DNA of 64,000 bases. It comes from an uncultured Eubacteriales bacterium (GTDB taxonomy: Bacteria; Bacillota; Clostridia; Oscillospirales; Acutalibacteraceae). Positions within the stretch are counted from its first letter, which is position 1. Every line of letters begins with the position of its first letter. Below the pieces are notes generated by a model. It made no database searches, was not told the DNA's origin, and saw only the letters and a list, made by a program, of their open reading frames with translations. This document shows positions 1 through 8,940 of this stretch, in pieces. The translations under genes were made by a program, and so were the position numbers. The DNA is taken from positions 62,001 through 126,000 of the forward strand of contig CAKSSJ010000001.1 in assembly GCA_934488615.1 (NCBI GenBank), given 5' to 3'.

Positions 1-480
1 TCATCAATCCTTTCTCTTCCTCCGACAATCAACCTCTTCGTTGGTGCCAAGGAAGGTAACGGCTGGTATGACCATTTCTTCAAGTTTTTCTCAAGCTCAA
101 GCTGGGTATATGTGATTTTGTATTTCCTTCTTATAATCTTTTTCGCATATTTCTATGCTTCAATTCAGTACAACCCGATCGAGATGGCTAACAACATCCG
201 TAAGAACAGCGGCGCTATTCCGGGTATCCGTCCCGGTAAGCCGACATCCGATTATATTCAGAAGATCCTTTCAAGAATCACCTTGCTCGGAGCTCTTCTC
301 CTCTCGGTTGTTGCGCTCTTCCCGCTTCTGTTCCAGCTTATCACATCAGCTTGCGGTAAGCCGATGAACGTTTCACTTGGCGGTACTTCGATTATCATCC
401 TTGTTGGTGTTGCGATTGAAACAGTTAAGCAGCTTGAGTCTCAGATGATGATGCGTCATTATAAGGGATTTCTTGACTAA
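1..480 (+). CDS. secY: Protein translocase subunit SecY, C-terminal part
   Basis: The frame is open from the first base, so the gene begins upstream of the window. SecY is the channel-forming membrane subunit of the Sec translocon. The visible part contains a periplasmic/cytoplasmic loop, the cytoplasmic stretch with [20 protein letters not shown] and RPGKPT, and the final hydrophobic helices, ending in a short cytoplasmic tail. The RPG..T motif and the [12 protein letters not shown] helix are typical of SecY. It is followed after 17 nt by adk, the usual order at the spc operon end. Confidence 0.95.
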   Translation, partial: SSILSLPPTINLFVGAKEGNGWYDHFFKFFSSSSWVYVILYFLLIIFFAYFYASIQYNPIEMANNIRKNSGAIPGIRPGKPTSDYIQKILSRITLLGALLLSVVALFPLLFQLITSACGKPMNVSLGGTSIIILVGVAIETVKQLESQMMMRHYKGFLD

Positions 481-497
481 TCAAAAAGGAGTTAATT

Positions 498-1130
498 ATG
501 AAATTAATTCTTCTCGGCGCCCCAGGCGCAGGTAAGGGCACACAGGCAGAGGTTATCTGTAAGGCTCTCAATATTCCTGCGATTTCAACGGGCAATATAA
601 TCCGTGAAGCCCTCGCACAGGGCACGGAGATGGGCCTCAAGGCAAAGTCCTTCATGGATGCAGGTCAGCTTGTTCCCGACGATGTCGTTATCGGCATCAT
701 CAAGGAAAGACTTGCTAAGGACGACTGTGCAAACGGTTTTATCCTTGACGGTTTCCCGCGCACGATTCCTCAGGCGGAAGCACTCGACGCTATGGGCGTA
801 ATCATTGACAAGGTCATTGATATCGAGGTTCCGGATGAGAAAATCGCTGCCAGAATGTCGGGCAGACGTGTCTGCAAGGATTGCGGTTCCTCGTATCATC
901 TGGAGTATAAGGCTCCGAAGGCCGAGGGTGTATGTGATGCTTGCGAAGGTGAACTTATTCAGCGTAAGGACGACGCTCCCGAAACGGTTCTTGACAGACT
1001 TGCTGTTTATCACAAGCAGACAGAGCCGCTTAAAGATTACTATTCTAAGAAGGGAATTCTCAGAATAGTTGAAGGCCAGGAGGAGATCGCCGACACGTCG
1101 GCACTCACACTCAAGGCATTGGAGGATTAA
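498..1130 (+). CDS. adk: Adenylate kinase with zinc-binding lid
   Basis: Interconverts ATP, ADP and AMP in the cytoplasm. The 210-residue protein starts with the P-loop [10 protein letters not shown] (residues 7-16) and has the AMP-binding stretch [10 protein letters not shown] and the DGFPRT motif (84-89). The lid carries four cysteines (C126, C129, C146, C149), the zinc-binding form common in Gram-positive bacteria. A ribosome-binding site (AAAAAGGAG) lies 7 nt before the ATG. It ends 2 nt before map, so the two are probably co-translated within the ribosomal operon. Confidence 0.97.
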   Translation: MKLILLGAPGAGKGTQAEVICKALNIPAISTGNIIREALAQGTEMGLKAKSFMDAGQLVPDDVVIGIIKERLAKDDCANGFILDGFPRTIPQAEALDAMGVIIDKVIDIEVPDEKIAARMSGRRVCKDCGSSYHLEYKAPKAEGVCDACEGELIQRKDDAPETVLDRLAVYHKQTEPLKDYYSKKGILRIVEGQEEIADTSALTLKALED

Positions 1131-1132
1131 GC

Positions 1133-1882
1133 ATGATAGTGCTCAAAACGAACAGAGAGCTCGCTCTCATGAGAGAAGCTTGCATCATTTCGGCAGGAGC
1201 ATTAAAGTTGGCAGGAGAAGCTGTCGAGCCGGGGGTTACCACGGCTGAGATAGACAAGATAGCCTATGATTATATCATCAAGTGCGGTGCAAAACCAAAC
1301 TTCCTTAATTATAACGGCTATCCTGCCACCGCATGCATTTCCATAAACGACGAGGTTATTCATGGAATACCCAGCAAGAAGCGTGTTATCGAAGAGGGCG
1401 ACATCGTAAGCATAGACTTAGGTGCGGTTCTCGAAGGCTTTAACGGCGACAATGCTGCTACTTTCGCTGCAGGAGCGATAAGCTCCGAGGCGAAGCGGCT
1501 GTGCGACACAACCAAGGAGAGCCTGTTCTTAGGCATCGAAAAGGCTGTCGCAGGCGGCAGAATCGGCGACATAGGCTATGCGGTACAGCATCATTGCGAG
1601 TCGAGAGGCTATTCCGTAGTCCGCGAGTTTGTCGGACACGGCGTCGGCCACAAGCTCCATGAGGACCCCAGTGTTCCGAATTACGGAACCCCCGGAAGGG
1701 GAGTTCGCCTGTTGCCGGGAATGACGATCGCGATTGAACCGATGATCAACCTCGGTAAGGCAGACGTCAAAACGTTGCCGGACGGATGGACAGTAAAAAC
1801 CCGTGACGGCAAACTGTCGGCGCACTTCGAACACACGGTGGCAATTACACCGAGCGGTCCGAAGATACTCACTCTGCTTTAA
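1133..1882 (+). CDS. map: Methionine aminopeptidase, type I
   Basis: Removes the N-terminal methionine from new proteins; a two-metal cytoplasmic enzyme. The metal ligands are visible: D95 (SIDLG), D106 (GDNAATF), the histidine of [11 protein letters not shown], the glutamate of IAIEPM and the glutamate of FEHTVA. The length (249 residues) is normal for type Ia without an N-terminal extension. It starts 2 nt after adk. No KOW-domain RNA-binding gene lies between map and infA, although many clostridia have one there. Confidence 0.97.
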   Translation: MIVLKTNRELALMREACIISAGALKLAGEAVEPGVTTAEIDKIAYDYIIKCGAKPNFLNYNGYPATACISINDEVIHGIPSKKRVIEEGDIVSIDLGAVLEGFNGDNAATFAAGAISSEAKRLCDTTKESLFLGIEKAVAGGRIGDIGYAVQHHCESRGYSVVREFVGHGVGHKLHEDPSVPNYGTPGRGVRLLPGMTIAIEPMINLGKADVKTLPDGWTVKTRDGKLSAHFEHTVAITPSGPKILTLL

Positions 1883-1895
1883 GGAGGTGCAGTAT

Positions 1896-2114
1896 ATGTC
1901 AAAACAGGATATGCTTGAGCTTGAAGGTGTTGTTGTTGAGGCATTGCCGAACGCAATATTTCAGGTAGAGCTCGAAAACGGACACAAGATTTTAGCACAT
2001 ATTTCCGGTAAGCTGAGAATGAACTACATTCGTATCCTTCCCGGAGACAAGGTGACGGTCGAAGTTTCGCCATATGACCTCACCAAAGGAAGAATAACAT
2101 GGCGATCAAAATAA
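1896..2114 (+). CDS. infA: Translation initiation factor IF-1
   Basis: A 72-residue S1/OB-fold protein that occupies the ribosomal A site during initiation. The sequence [20 protein letters not shown] and the ending [11 protein letters not shown] are diagnostic. The ATG at 1896 has AAGGAGGTG 7 nt upstream; a longer in-frame reading overlaps map and is not needed. It lies between map and rpmJ, the conserved order. Confidence 0.97.
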   Translation: MSKQDMLELEGVVVEALPNAIFQVELENGHKILAHISGKLRMNYIRILPGDKVTVEVSPYDLTKGRITWRSK

Positions 2115-2146
2115 GCTAAGGCTAATTTTTCAAGGAGGGCATTCAA

Positions 2147-2260
2147 ATGAAAGTCAGACCTTCTGTAAAGAAAATTTGCGAGAAGTGCAAGATTATTAAG
2201 CGCAAGGGAAAAATCATGGTTATCTGTGAGAATCCTAAGCACAAACAGCGTCAGGGCTAA
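2147..2260 (+). CDS. rpmJ: 50S ribosomal protein L36
   Basis: A 37-residue protein read directly from the sequence: it begins [15 protein letters not shown] and ends PKHKQRQG. The zinc-finger form is present, with C-x2-C, a further cysteine and a histidine (ICEKCK, CENPKH). CAAGGAGGG lies 8 nt before the ATG. It sits between infA and rpsM as in most Firmicutes. Confidence 0.96.
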   Translation: MKVRPSVKKICEKCKIIKRKGKIMVICENPKHKQRQG

Positions 2261-2296
2261 TCCGACGCAAACCATTTATGGAGGTGCAACTGAGAA

Positions 2297-2665
2297 ATGG
2301 CGCGTATATCAGGTGTTGACTTGCCGAGAGAGAAGAGAATCGAAATCGCTCTTACTTATATCTACGGCATCGGTCGTAAAACTGCAGGCGACATTATCGC
2401 AGCTACAGGCGTAGATCCTGACATCAGAGTTAAGGATCTTTCAGAAGACGATGTAGCAAAACTGCGTGAGTACATTGACCACAACGTTAAGGTTGAGGGT
2501 GATCTCCGCAGAGAGACCGCTTTTGATATCAAGAGACTTATCGAAATCGGTTGTTATCGTGGCGTACGCCACAGAAAGGGCCTTCCCGTAAGAGGACAGC
2601 GCTCAAAGACAAACGCACGTACACGCAAGGGTCCGAAGAAGACTATTGCTAACAAGAAGAAGTAA
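2297..2665 (+). CDS. rpsM: 30S ribosomal protein S13
   Basis: A protein of the small-subunit head that contacts the P-site tRNA and the intersubunit bridge. The 122-residue product begins [20 protein letters not shown] and has the conserved C-terminal basic tail with LPVRGQR(S)KTNARTRKG and a lysine-rich end. TGGAGGTG precedes the ATG. Gene order rpmJ-rpsM-rpsK is conserved. Confidence 0.97.
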   Translation: MARISGVDLPREKRIEIALTYIYGIGRKTAGDIIAATGVDPDIRVKDLSEDDVAKLREYIDHNVKVEGDLRRETAFDIKRLIEIGCYRGVRHRKGLPVRGQRSKTNARTRKGPKKTIANKKK

Positions 2666-2679
2666 TTAGGAGGGATAAT

Positions 2680-3087
2680 ATGGCACCTAAGGGTTCCGCT
2701 AAGAAGGGCACTGCAACACGCAGACGCCGTGAACGTAAGAACATTGAACGCGGCGCAGCTCATATCCAATCCACCTTCAACAATACTATCGTTACCATCA
2801 GTGATACACAGGGCAACGCAGTATCATGGGCAAGCGCTGGTGAGATGGGCTTCAGAGGTTCAAAGAAGTCAACTCCGTTCGCTGCTCAGACAGCTGCCGA
2901 GACTGCCGCTAAGATCGCTATCGAGCATGGTATGAAGACAGTTGAGGTTTACGTTAAGGGTCCGGGAGCAGGACGTGAAGCTGCAATCAGAGCATTGCAG
3001 ACAGCAGGCTTGGAAGTAAGCCTCATTAAGGACGTTACTCCGATCCCGCACAACGGCTGCCGTCCGCCGAAGAGAAGACGTGTATAA
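2680..3087 (+). CDS. rpsK: 30S ribosomal protein S11
   Basis: The 135-residue platform protein of the 30S subunit. Recognisable blocks are [34 protein letters not shown] and the C-terminal [19 protein letters not shown] ribosome-binding site (TAGGAGGG) lies just upstream, 15 nt after rpsM. Confidence 0.97.
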   Translation: MAPKGSAKKGTATRRRRERKNIERGAAHIQSTFNNTIVTISDTQGNAVSWASAGEMGFRGSKKSTPFAAQTAAETAAKIAIEHGMKTVEVYVKGPGAGREAAIRALQTAGLEVSLIKDVTPIPHNGCRPPKRRRV

Positions 3088-3110
3088 TTCAGAAGAAGGA
3101 GGATATTGAT

Positions 3111-3713
3111 ATGGCAAGAAATATGCAGCCTATTGCTAAGCGTTGCAAGGCTCTCGGCATTTCTCCCGCTGTTATGGGTTACAAGAACAAGGAAACTAAC
3201 CGTAATCCTAAGGGTCAGATGAGAAGAAAGAAGTCCGAGTATGCTCTTCAGCTCAACGAGAAGCAGAAGGTTAAGTTCATATATGGTATGCTTGAGAAGC
3301 AGTTCTATTCATATTATGAAAAGGCTACGAAGATGCAGGGCAAAGCAGGTGAAAATCTCCTTGTTCTTTGCGAACGCCGTCTTGACAATGTTGTTTTCCG
3401 TCTCGGATTTGCAGCAACTCGTCGTCAGGCTCGTCAGCTCGTTTCTCACGGCCACTTCACCATCAACGGCAAGCGCGTAGACATTCCGTCATACATGGTT
3501 AAGCCCGGTGAGGTTATCTCCGTTTGTGAGAACAGCAGATCAAGCTCTATTTTCACAGAGCTTACAGGTGAGAAGGCACCCGTTGTTCTTCTTCCGAAGT
3601 GGCTTGAAAAGACAGATGATGCATTCAGCGGTAAGGTTATTGCCATGCCGTCGCGTGACGATATAGACTATCCCGTTGAGGAGCACCTCATCGTCGAGCT
3701 TTATTCAAAATAA
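3111..3713 (+). CDS. rpsD: 30S ribosomal protein S4
   Basis: A primary 16S rRNA-binding assembly protein and, in many bacteria, a translational regulator of this operon. The 200-residue protein has the S4 RNA-binding fold at residues ~90-150 (ERRLDNVVFRLGFA, ARQLVSHGHFTINGKRVD). The N-terminus (MARNMQPIAKRCKALGISP) lacks the CxxC..C zinc cluster found in some S4 proteins, having only one cysteine there. A ribosome-binding site (GAAGGAGGA) precedes it. Confidence 0.96.
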   Translation: MARNMQPIAKRCKALGISPAVMGYKNKETNRNPKGQMRRKKSEYALQLNEKQKVKFIYGMLEKQFYSYYEKATKMQGKAGENLLVLCERRLDNVVFRLGFAATRRQARQLVSHGHFTINGKRVDIPSYMVKPGEVISVCENSRSSSIFTELTGEKAPVVLLPKWLEKTDDAFSGKVIAMPSRDDIDYPVEEHLIVELYSK

Positions 3714-3749
3714 TAGACCGTATACTTAATACAACAAGGAGGGTTTTGA

Positions 3750-4700
3750 ATGATTGGCATAGAAAAACCAAGAATCGAAACAGCCGATGTTTTACCTGAC
3801 GGTACTTACGGTAAATTTGTAGTAGAACCTTTGGAGAGAGGCTACGGCACAACTCTGGGCAACAGCCTCAGACGTGTTCTTCTTTCTTCATTGCCGGGCT
3901 ACGCAATAACTTCCGTTAAGATTGACGGAATTCTTCACGAGTTCTCAACGATCCCCGGCGTCAAGGAAGACGTTACGGAAATCGTTCTTAACTTGAAGAG
4001 CGTAATCCTTAAAATTCACGGCGATGGTCCCAAGACCATGTACGTTGATGTTAAAGGTGAAGGTGAAATCACCGCAGGCTCCTTCAAGACAGATTCCGAT
4101 GTTGAGATCCTTAATCCCGATCTTCACATCGCATCTCTTGACAGCGACGCTCATGTGGTAATGGAGTTGACCTGCAACAACGGTCGTGGCTATGATTCTG
4201 CCGAGAGAAACAAGCAGTATCTTCAGCCGCCGATCGGCGTAATCGCAATCGACTCGATCTATTCACCGGTATTAAAGGTAAATTACACAGTCGAGAACAC
4301 ACGTGTCGGCCAGATAACCGACTATGATAAGCTGACACTTGAAGTGTGGACAAACGGTACAATTTCCGCTAAGGAAGCCGTTTCTCTGGGCGCCAAGATC
4401 CTCAACGAGCATCTCAGTCTTTTCGGAGATCTCTCTGATGAGGCTTTTGAAACTGAGATAATGGTTGAGAAGAGTAAGAATGGCAAGGAAAAAGTCTTGG
4501 AGATGACCATTGAGGAACTTGACCTGTCTGTGCGCTCTTTTAACTGCTTGAAGAGAGCAGGAATCAATACAGTAGAGGACTTGATCGGTAAGTCCGAGGA
4601 CGATATGATGAAGGTTCGTAACCTTGGCAGAAAGTCGCTTGATGAGGTTGTTGCAAAGCTTGCTTCCCTCGGATACGATCTTCGCAGGGATGACGACTGA
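3750..4700 (+). CDS. rpoA: RNA polymerase alpha subunit
   Basis: The 316-residue subunit scaffolds RNA polymerase assembly. The N-terminal domain (1-~230) has the conserved [20 protein letters not shown] block. The C-terminal domain (~245-310) has the helix-hairpin-helix DNA-binding region with [14 protein letters not shown] and [18 protein letters not shown] lies before the ATG. It is followed by rplQ, the usual end of the operon. Confidence 0.98.
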   Translation: MIGIEKPRIETADVLPDGTYGKFVVEPLERGYGTTLGNSLRRVLLSSLPGYAITSVKIDGILHEFSTIPGVKEDVTEIVLNLKSVILKIHGDGPKTMYVDVKGEGEITAGSFKTDSDVEILNPDLHIASLDSDAHVVMELTCNNGRGYDSAERNKQYLQPPIGVIAIDSIYSPVLKVNYTVENTRVGQITDYDKLTLEVWTNGTISAKEAVSLGAKILNEHLSLFGDLSDEAFETEIMVEKSKNGKEKVLEMTIEELDLSVRSFNCLKRAGINTVEDLIGKSEDDMMKVRNLGRKSLDEVVAKLASLGYDLRRDDD

Positions 4701-4756
4701 TCGTCAAAGCTGTAATTAAATCAAACAACACACTAACGGTAAAGGAGTGACTTTTA

Positions 4757-5113
4757 ATGCCAGGAGCCAGAAAGCTTGGAAGAGCAAGTGACCATCGTAA
4801 GTCAATGCTCAGAGGCATGGTAACATACCTTTTAGAAAACGGCAGAATAGAGACCACCGTTACGAGAGCAAAAGAAGTTCGTGCAATGGCTGAGAAAATG
4901 ATTACCATTGCTAAGGATAACACACTTCATTCAAGAAGACAGGTTTTAGCATACGTTACCAAAGAGGACGTTGTTAAGAAGCTTTTTGATGAAATTGCTC
5001 CGAAATATAAGGACGTAAACGGCGGTTATTGCCGCATTATTAAGACAGGCGCTCGCCGCGGTGATGCTGCTGAAATGTGCATCATCGAGTTGGTTGACAC
5101 CGAGTCGAAATAA
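4757..5113 (+). CDS. rplQ: 50S ribosomal protein L17
   Basis: The 118-residue large-subunit protein begins [20 protein letters not shown] and ends with the conserved [20 protein letters not shown] block. AAAGGAGTG lies upstream. It is the last gene of the ribosomal operon and is followed by a strong intrinsic terminator. Confidence 0.97.
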   Translation: MPGARKLGRASDHRKSMLRGMVTYLLENGRIETTVTRAKEVRAMAEKMITIAKDNTLHSRRQVLAYVTKEDVVKKLFDEIAPKYKDVNGGYCRIIKTGARRGDAAEMCIIELVDTESK

Positions 5114-5136
5114 TCAGGTATAAATCCGTATAAATC

Positions 5137-5168
5137 AACGGCAGACACGAAGGTGCCTGCCGTTTTTT
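5137..5168 (+). terminator. Intrinsic terminator of the ribosomal operon
   Basis: Perfect 8-bp stem AACGGCAG / CTGCCGTT (5137-5144 with 5157-5164), partly extended inside the loop by CAC/GTG, then a run of T. It lies 23 nt after the rplQ stop. Confidence 0.93.
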
Positions 5169-5181
5169 GTTTCTGTTTTTG

Positions 5182-5210
5182 TTGACATACATGAGCTAAA
5201 TTGCTATAAT
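5182..5210 (+). promoter_or_regulatory. Consensus vegetative promoter for the alpha-galactosidase
   Basis: TTGACA (5182-5187) and TATAAT (5205-5210) are separated by exactly 17 nt, a perfect match to the sigma-A consensus. It lies 31 nt before the start of the GH27 gene. No obvious operator palindrome overlaps it. Confidence 0.88.
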
Positions 5211-5241
5211 TTTTTTACCAAACAAAAAAGGAGATTAAAAG

Positions 5242-6420
5242 ATGGTACTTACTAGACCTCCCATGGGCTGGAACTCATGGAACACTTTTGCGGAGAATGT
5301 TAATGAAAAGGTAGTTATGGAAACCGCTGATTTTATTGTTGAAAGCGGATTGAAGGACTGCGGATATGAGTATATTATAATCGACGATTGCTGGAGCCTC
5401 AAGGAAAGAAATGAGAAGAACGAGATCGTTCCCGACCCCGAAAAATTTCCTCACGGCATGAAATATGTCTCCGATTATGTTCATTCAAAGGGCCTTAAAT
5501 TCGGTATGTATTCCTGCGCGGGAACAATGACCTGCGCGGCATATCCCGGCAGTCTCGACCATGAATTCATTGATGCACGGTGTTTTGCGGAATGGGGCGT
5601 TGATTACCTCAAGTATGACTATTGCTATCATCCGTTCACTACCTACGGTCATGTGCTTTATAAGAGAATGGGTCTTGCTCTTGCCAATTGCGGAAGAGAC
5701 ATCGTTTTTGCCGCTTGCTCGTGGGGAAGCGAAAACACCAAGACATGGATCAAGGAAACGGGTGCACACACATGGCGCTCAACAGGAGATATTTTTGACA
5801 CATGGGAGTCAATTAAGGAGCTTGCCCTTTCACAGTATAAGGTTGCCGAATATAACGGAACAGGCTGTTTCAACGATATGGACATGCTCGTTGTCGGCAT
5901 GAAGGGCAAGGGTCATGTAGGCTTGAAGGGTTGCACGACCGAGGAGTACAAAACACATTTTGCGTTCTGGGCAATGATGGGCTCTCCGCTTATTATCGGT
6001 TGCGACCTCAGAGAGGCCGATGAGGAAGCAATGGCGATCCTCAAGAACAAAGAGCTTATCCGAATTGATCAGGACGCGGCATACAGACAGCCGTATTTTG
6101 TCAACGGCAACAGAATTGTGAACAGCGAAAGAAAGGGCGACGAACCGGTATTCAGCTGGTATCCCGATCACCTGCCTGTTATTGTTCGTCATCTTGAAAA
6201 CGGCGATATCGCTATCGGATTTTTCAATTTCACCGACAGCGAGCGTTATGAATGTTTTACTCTTGACGCGGTCGGACTCGGCTTTAACACAGGCAAAACG
6301 CTTGAGCTGACAGACGTATGGACGGGTGAGAAGTCAAGAGCGATCAATGATACCGTTGCCGTGAATCTGCCCGCTCATGCAAGCGTTGTTTATCGCGCAA
6401 AGGTCGTTGATCGTAAATGA
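5242..6420 (+). CDS. GH27 family glycosidase (probable alpha-galactosidase), cytoplasmic
   Basis: Predicted to release terminal alpha-galactosyl residues from oligosaccharides. The 392-residue protein begins RPPMGWNSWNTF, the GH27 signature, and continues with IIIDDCW. The nucleophile is D126 in YLKYDYC, and the acid/base is D183 in the R-x3-D motif (RSTGD). There is no signal peptide, so it acts inside the cell on imported sugars. A C-terminal beta-sandwich domain (~300-390) is expected for the family. The stop overlaps the next start (ATGA). GH27 also contains beta-L-arabinopyranosidases and isomaltodextranases, so the exact substrate is inferred. Confidence 0.9.
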   Translation: MVLTRPPMGWNSWNTFAENVNEKVVMETADFIVESGLKDCGYEYIIIDDCWSLKERNEKNEIVPDPEKFPHGMKYVSDYVHSKGLKFGMYSCAGTMTCAAYPGSLDHEFIDARCFAEWGVDYLKYDYCYHPFTTYGHVLYKRMGLALANCGRDIVFAACSWGSENTKTWIKETGAHTWRSTGDIFDTWESIKELALSQYKVAEYNGTGCFNDMDMLVVGMKGKGHVGLKGCTTEEYKTHFAFWAMMGSPLIIGCDLREADEEAMAILKNKELIRIDQDAAYRQPYFVNGNRIVNSERKGDEPVFSWYPDHLPVIVRHLENGDIAIGFFNFTDSERYECFTLDAVGLGFNTGKTLELTDVWTGEKSRAINDTVAVNLPAHASVVYRAKVVDRK

Positions 6421-6608
6421 GCAAATGCAAAAAATGCGGCAGGGAGCTTAAAAGCAACGATATAGGACTTACGAAAAAGTTTATCAACCGCGGTTCAACG
6501 GAGTACCTTTGCATTGATTGTATTGCAAAAAGGTTCGATTGTTCCCGCGAATTGCTTGAGAAAAAAATAGAACAGTTTAAGGCATCGGGCTGTACATTGT
6601 TCTCATAA
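6417..6608 (+). CDS. Small zinc-finger-like protein, unknown function
   Basis: A 63-residue protein with two CxxC knuckles (C4-x2-C7 and C32-x2-C35) and further cysteines at 42 and 59, followed by a helical C-terminal half. It probably binds one zinc ion. It overlaps the GH27 gene by 4 nt (ATGA), so the two are translationally coupled and share a promoter and terminator. No enzymatic motif is visible; a role linked to the sugar hydrolase is only suggested by position. Confidence 0.75.
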   Translation: MSKCKKCGRELKSNDIGLTKKFINRGSTEYLCIDCIAKRFDCSRELLEKKIEQFKASGCTLFS

Positions 6609-6613
6609 AATTA

Positions 6614-6644
6614 AGAGGCTTGGAAATTTTCCGAGCCTCTTTTG
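6614..6644. terminator. Bidirectional intrinsic terminator
   Basis: AAGAGGCT / AGCCTCTT (6614-6621 with 6635-6642), extended inward by GGAA/TTCC to about 13 bp, followed by TTTT. It lies between two convergent genes and should serve the GH27 operon; on the other strand it lies just past the end of the beta-helix gene. Confidence 0.88.
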
Positions 6645-6645
6645 T

Positions 6646-8748
6646 TTAGCAGATATTACCGAAAAGCTTTTTGAAGAAGAAATAAAAAGCGTTGTAAATT
6701 TTAAAGAAGAAACCGTATTGTTCCTTTGCGGGGGTCATCGGAACATGTGCGGAATTTGCATTGTAAGCGGTCGTGCCGCCTGCGGTTGAAAGACCTATCG
6801 TTGTTCCCGAAATTGTACCTGCGTTTGAATAATCCCATGCTTCAAAGCCGGCGGCAATTGCAGGGGAATCGGGGCTGAGCTCAAAATCAAAGTTTGCTGC
6901 GTCGCGGAACATCGGGTCGGCAATGATAGGCGAATGAACATAGCCTTCTCTGATTGCCGATTTAATGCTCATGGAGTATTCGGCTTTCATGTCCTTACTG
7001 ACATAGATTTTCTTGCCCTCCGAAAGATCCCAATATGTGTTGTTGCTTTCCTCCAGCGTTTCAGTGTTACGCAGATAGGATAATGCACGGGTCTTTTTGT
7101 CGGTGAGAATAATATTATTGTAAAGATCAACGGTCTTTTTGCCGCCGTCGGCAGGTGTGCATCTATCGGGTGCGGATACAATTTTCATTTGCGACTCCCC
7201 GCTGAGGGCAAAGATGTTGTTTCTGACCGTATTGTATGAGCCGTAGTGGAGATGATAAGCGTCACTGCCGCAGGCATAGACGAGATTCTTTTCAACAAGC
7301 ATGTAGGACGAGCCCTCGTCGAGGTAAATTCCCCAGCCGCCGTAGCCGCCCTCCTCGGGGTCGGCGCTTACGTTGTTAATTACGTTGCCCGAAACAACGG
7401 TGTTCGGCTGATTGCCGAGCATATAAATTCCGCCCATATCGGAGAGCCAGCCCTGACCGATATTATAAATAAGGTTGTCGCAAACTCGATTGTTATAGCA
7501 AACGTTGTAGGCATAGCCCCAAACCCAGCCGACGGAAATCGCCGTGTAATAGCCGTCATGAATTTCATTGTGCACGATGTCAACGGAATTTGCGTGAATA
7601 ACGAGAATTGCAACGGCATTAAAATATGTTCTGCCGAATTCTGAAATTTGATTGTTTGCAATTGTTATATTTTTCGTAACGGTCGGGTCATTGATGTCAA
7701 TATTTTCACCGCGCACATAGACTGCCTGTGCGCCGATATTGTTGAAAAGACAGCTTTCAACCGAAGCGTTCTGAACATTACTGCCGAGGAAAACCGAGCA
7801 AGCAGCAATGTCTCTGAATTCACAACTTTTTATATGGAAGTTCTTAGCGTTTTTATAAGAAATGCAGGATTTGACATCGTAAGCCGCTTGACTGAATTCA
7901 CGTTCAGGGAGATAATAAAATCCGTTAGCGCGAAAAAGTATATTTTCAAAAGAAATTCCGTCAACGCCGTCAATCGAAATCATCGTCTCAATCGTTGATC
8001 CCCATACGGTATAGCTTTCGGGTGTGTCGTTTGCCTCGGGAACAACATAGAGAATGCCCTCGGCTTTGTCAAGATACCACTGACCGGGCTTGCGAAGCAT
8101 TTCAAAAATATTTTGAAGGAAGAAACGGTCATTTTTGTTGATTCGCATGGTTGGCGCTTTGTTAAAGGTAAGATGGCCTGTAGCTTCGTCGTAGGCTTTG
8201 ATTAAAAGCGTTTCGTCCTTCCAGAAATGAAGAAGCTTTATTTCAATATCTTCCATGTTTTTAAAGTCACAAAACTTGCTTTTATCAATGTATATTCCCA
8301 TAAATCCTGTATAGTAAGGATCGTTTTTGTCGTCTCCTGCCTGAATATCATCATCGGACAGCTCGCTGACATAAAGATAACCGCTTTCGGGGTAGCGCGT
8401 CCTCGCAAGAGTTGTCTTTTCGTTAAAAAGAATGTTAAAGTCGGCGCCCTTGCCGATATCCTTTTTGAAAGCACGCACACCGTTTACCGTGCACTCCTCA
8501 AAGCCTGTGTACGGACTGCCCGAGGTGAACATGACCTTCTCATTATTATATGCCTTGTAGACAACATCGGACTTGTCACTGCTGTCAAAATTAACTGTGT
8601 CGGGGATCGTGTAGGTTCCTTCTCTGAAACAAACCGTAACCTCACCGTCAAAAGTCTTTGCCTTTTCCTTGGCGGCGGAAAGGGTTGCAAGCGGAGCGTC
8701 AATTGTACCGCTCCAAGTGTCATTGCCGTTTGTTGAAACAAAAATCAT
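6646..8748 (-). CDS. Right-handed parallel beta-helix protein, GH141-like, without its own signal peptide
   Basis: A 700-residue protein. The N-terminus (VSTNGNDTWSGT, then PLATLSAAKEKAK) is the usual opening of secreted beta-helix carbohydrate-active enzymes. The core has many N-rich helix coils, with DMGGIYMLG and GWGIYLDEGSS resembling GH141 enzymes (fucosidase/xylanase); GH120 or another pectate-lyase-like family is possible. The last ~20 residues (FFFKIYNAFYFFFKKLFG) are very hydrophobic and aromatic. The open frame starts directly at the catalytic domain. A signal-peptide-coding ORF lies immediately upstream in another frame, overlapping by 4 nt (ATGA). GGAGG at 8756-8760 gives this ATG a good ribosome-binding site. 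Confidence 0.8.
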   Translation of the reverse strand: MIFVSTNGNDTWSGTIDAPLATLSAAKEKAKTFDGEVTVCFREGTYTIPDTVNFDSSDKSDVVYKAYNNEKVMFTSGSPYTGFEECTVNGVRAFKKDIGKGADFNILFNEKTTLARTRYPESGYLYVSELSDDDIQAGDDKNDPYYTGFMGIYIDKSKFCDFKNMEDIEIKLLHFWKDETLLIKAYDEATGHLTFNKAPTMRINKNDRFFLQNIFEMLRKPGQWYLDKAEGILYVVPEANDTPESYTVWGSTIETMISIDGVDGISFENILFRANGFYYLPEREFSQAAYDVKSCISYKNAKNFHIKSCEFRDIAACSVFLGSNVQNASVESCLFNNIGAQAVYVRGENIDINDPTVTKNITIANNQISEFGRTYFNAVAILVIHANSVDIVHNEIHDGYYTAISVGWVWGYAYNVCYNNRVCDNLIYNIGQGWLSDMGGIYMLGNQPNTVVSGNVINNVSADPEEGGYGGWGIYLDEGSSYMLVEKNLVYACGSDAYHLHYGSYNTVRNNIFALSGESQMKIVSAPDRCTPADGGKKTVDLYNNIILTDKKTRALSYLRNTETLEESNNTYWDLSEGKKIYVSKDMKAEYSMSIKSAIREGYVHSPIIADPMFRDAANFDFELSPDSPAIAAGFEAWDYSNAGTISGTTIGLSTAGGTTAYNANSAHVPMTPAKEQYGFFFKIYNAFYFFFKKLFGNIC

Positions 8749-8834
8749 TTTTTATCCTCCGCATAGGCGGCAAAGCCTGCCACCGAAAATATGATTGCAA
8801 ATGAAAGCAATTCCGAAATAAATTTCCTAACCAT
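8745..8834 (-). CDS. 29-residue signal-peptide ORF split from the beta-helix enzyme
   Basis: ATG at 8834 with GGGAG 7 nt upstream encodes MVRKFISELLSFAIIFSVAG followed by FAAYAEDKK, a textbook secretion signal with an AYA cleavage site. The frame stops at TGA (8747-8745), which overlaps the ATG of the 700-residue enzyme. Just before the stop lies an A6 tract (8753-8748). Removing one A, or a -1 slip, would join the peptide to the enzyme in frame. It is either the 5' part of a frameshifted gene, a site of slippage, or a sequencing error. Confidence 0.7.
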   Translation of the reverse strand: MVRKFISELLSFAIIFSVAGFAAYAEDKK

Positions 8835-8865
8835 GCCGAAGCTCCCTTTTGCATTCTTTCAATAG

Positions 8866-8894
8866 ATAATAGCATATAGCGGAGATTTTTTCAA
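8866..8894 (-). promoter_or_regulatory. Promoter of the signal-peptide/beta-helix pair
   Basis: On the minus strand TTGAAA (8894-8889) and TATTAT (8871-8866) are 17 nt apart. The -10 lies 32 nt before the ATG of the signal-peptide ORF, which supports that ORF as the true 5' end of the transcript's coding region. Confidence 0.72.
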
Positions 8895-8895
8895 T

Positions 8896-8925
8896 AAAAA
8901 AGGAGCTGAAATCAGTATCAGCTCC
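8896..8925 (-). terminator. Terminator after the nitroreductase gene
   Basis: Stem GGAGCTGA / TCAGCTCC (8902-8909 with 8918-8925). Read on the minus strand it is followed by T6 (A6 at 8896-8901 on the plus strand). It closes the leftward two-gene unit 8941-10298. Confidence 0.85.
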
Positions 8926-8940
8926 AAAAATTATAAAAAT

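Noticed and set aside
7246..7998. Open frames antisense to the beta-helix gene
   Set aside because: They are shadows of a long gene whose protein has clear family motifs.
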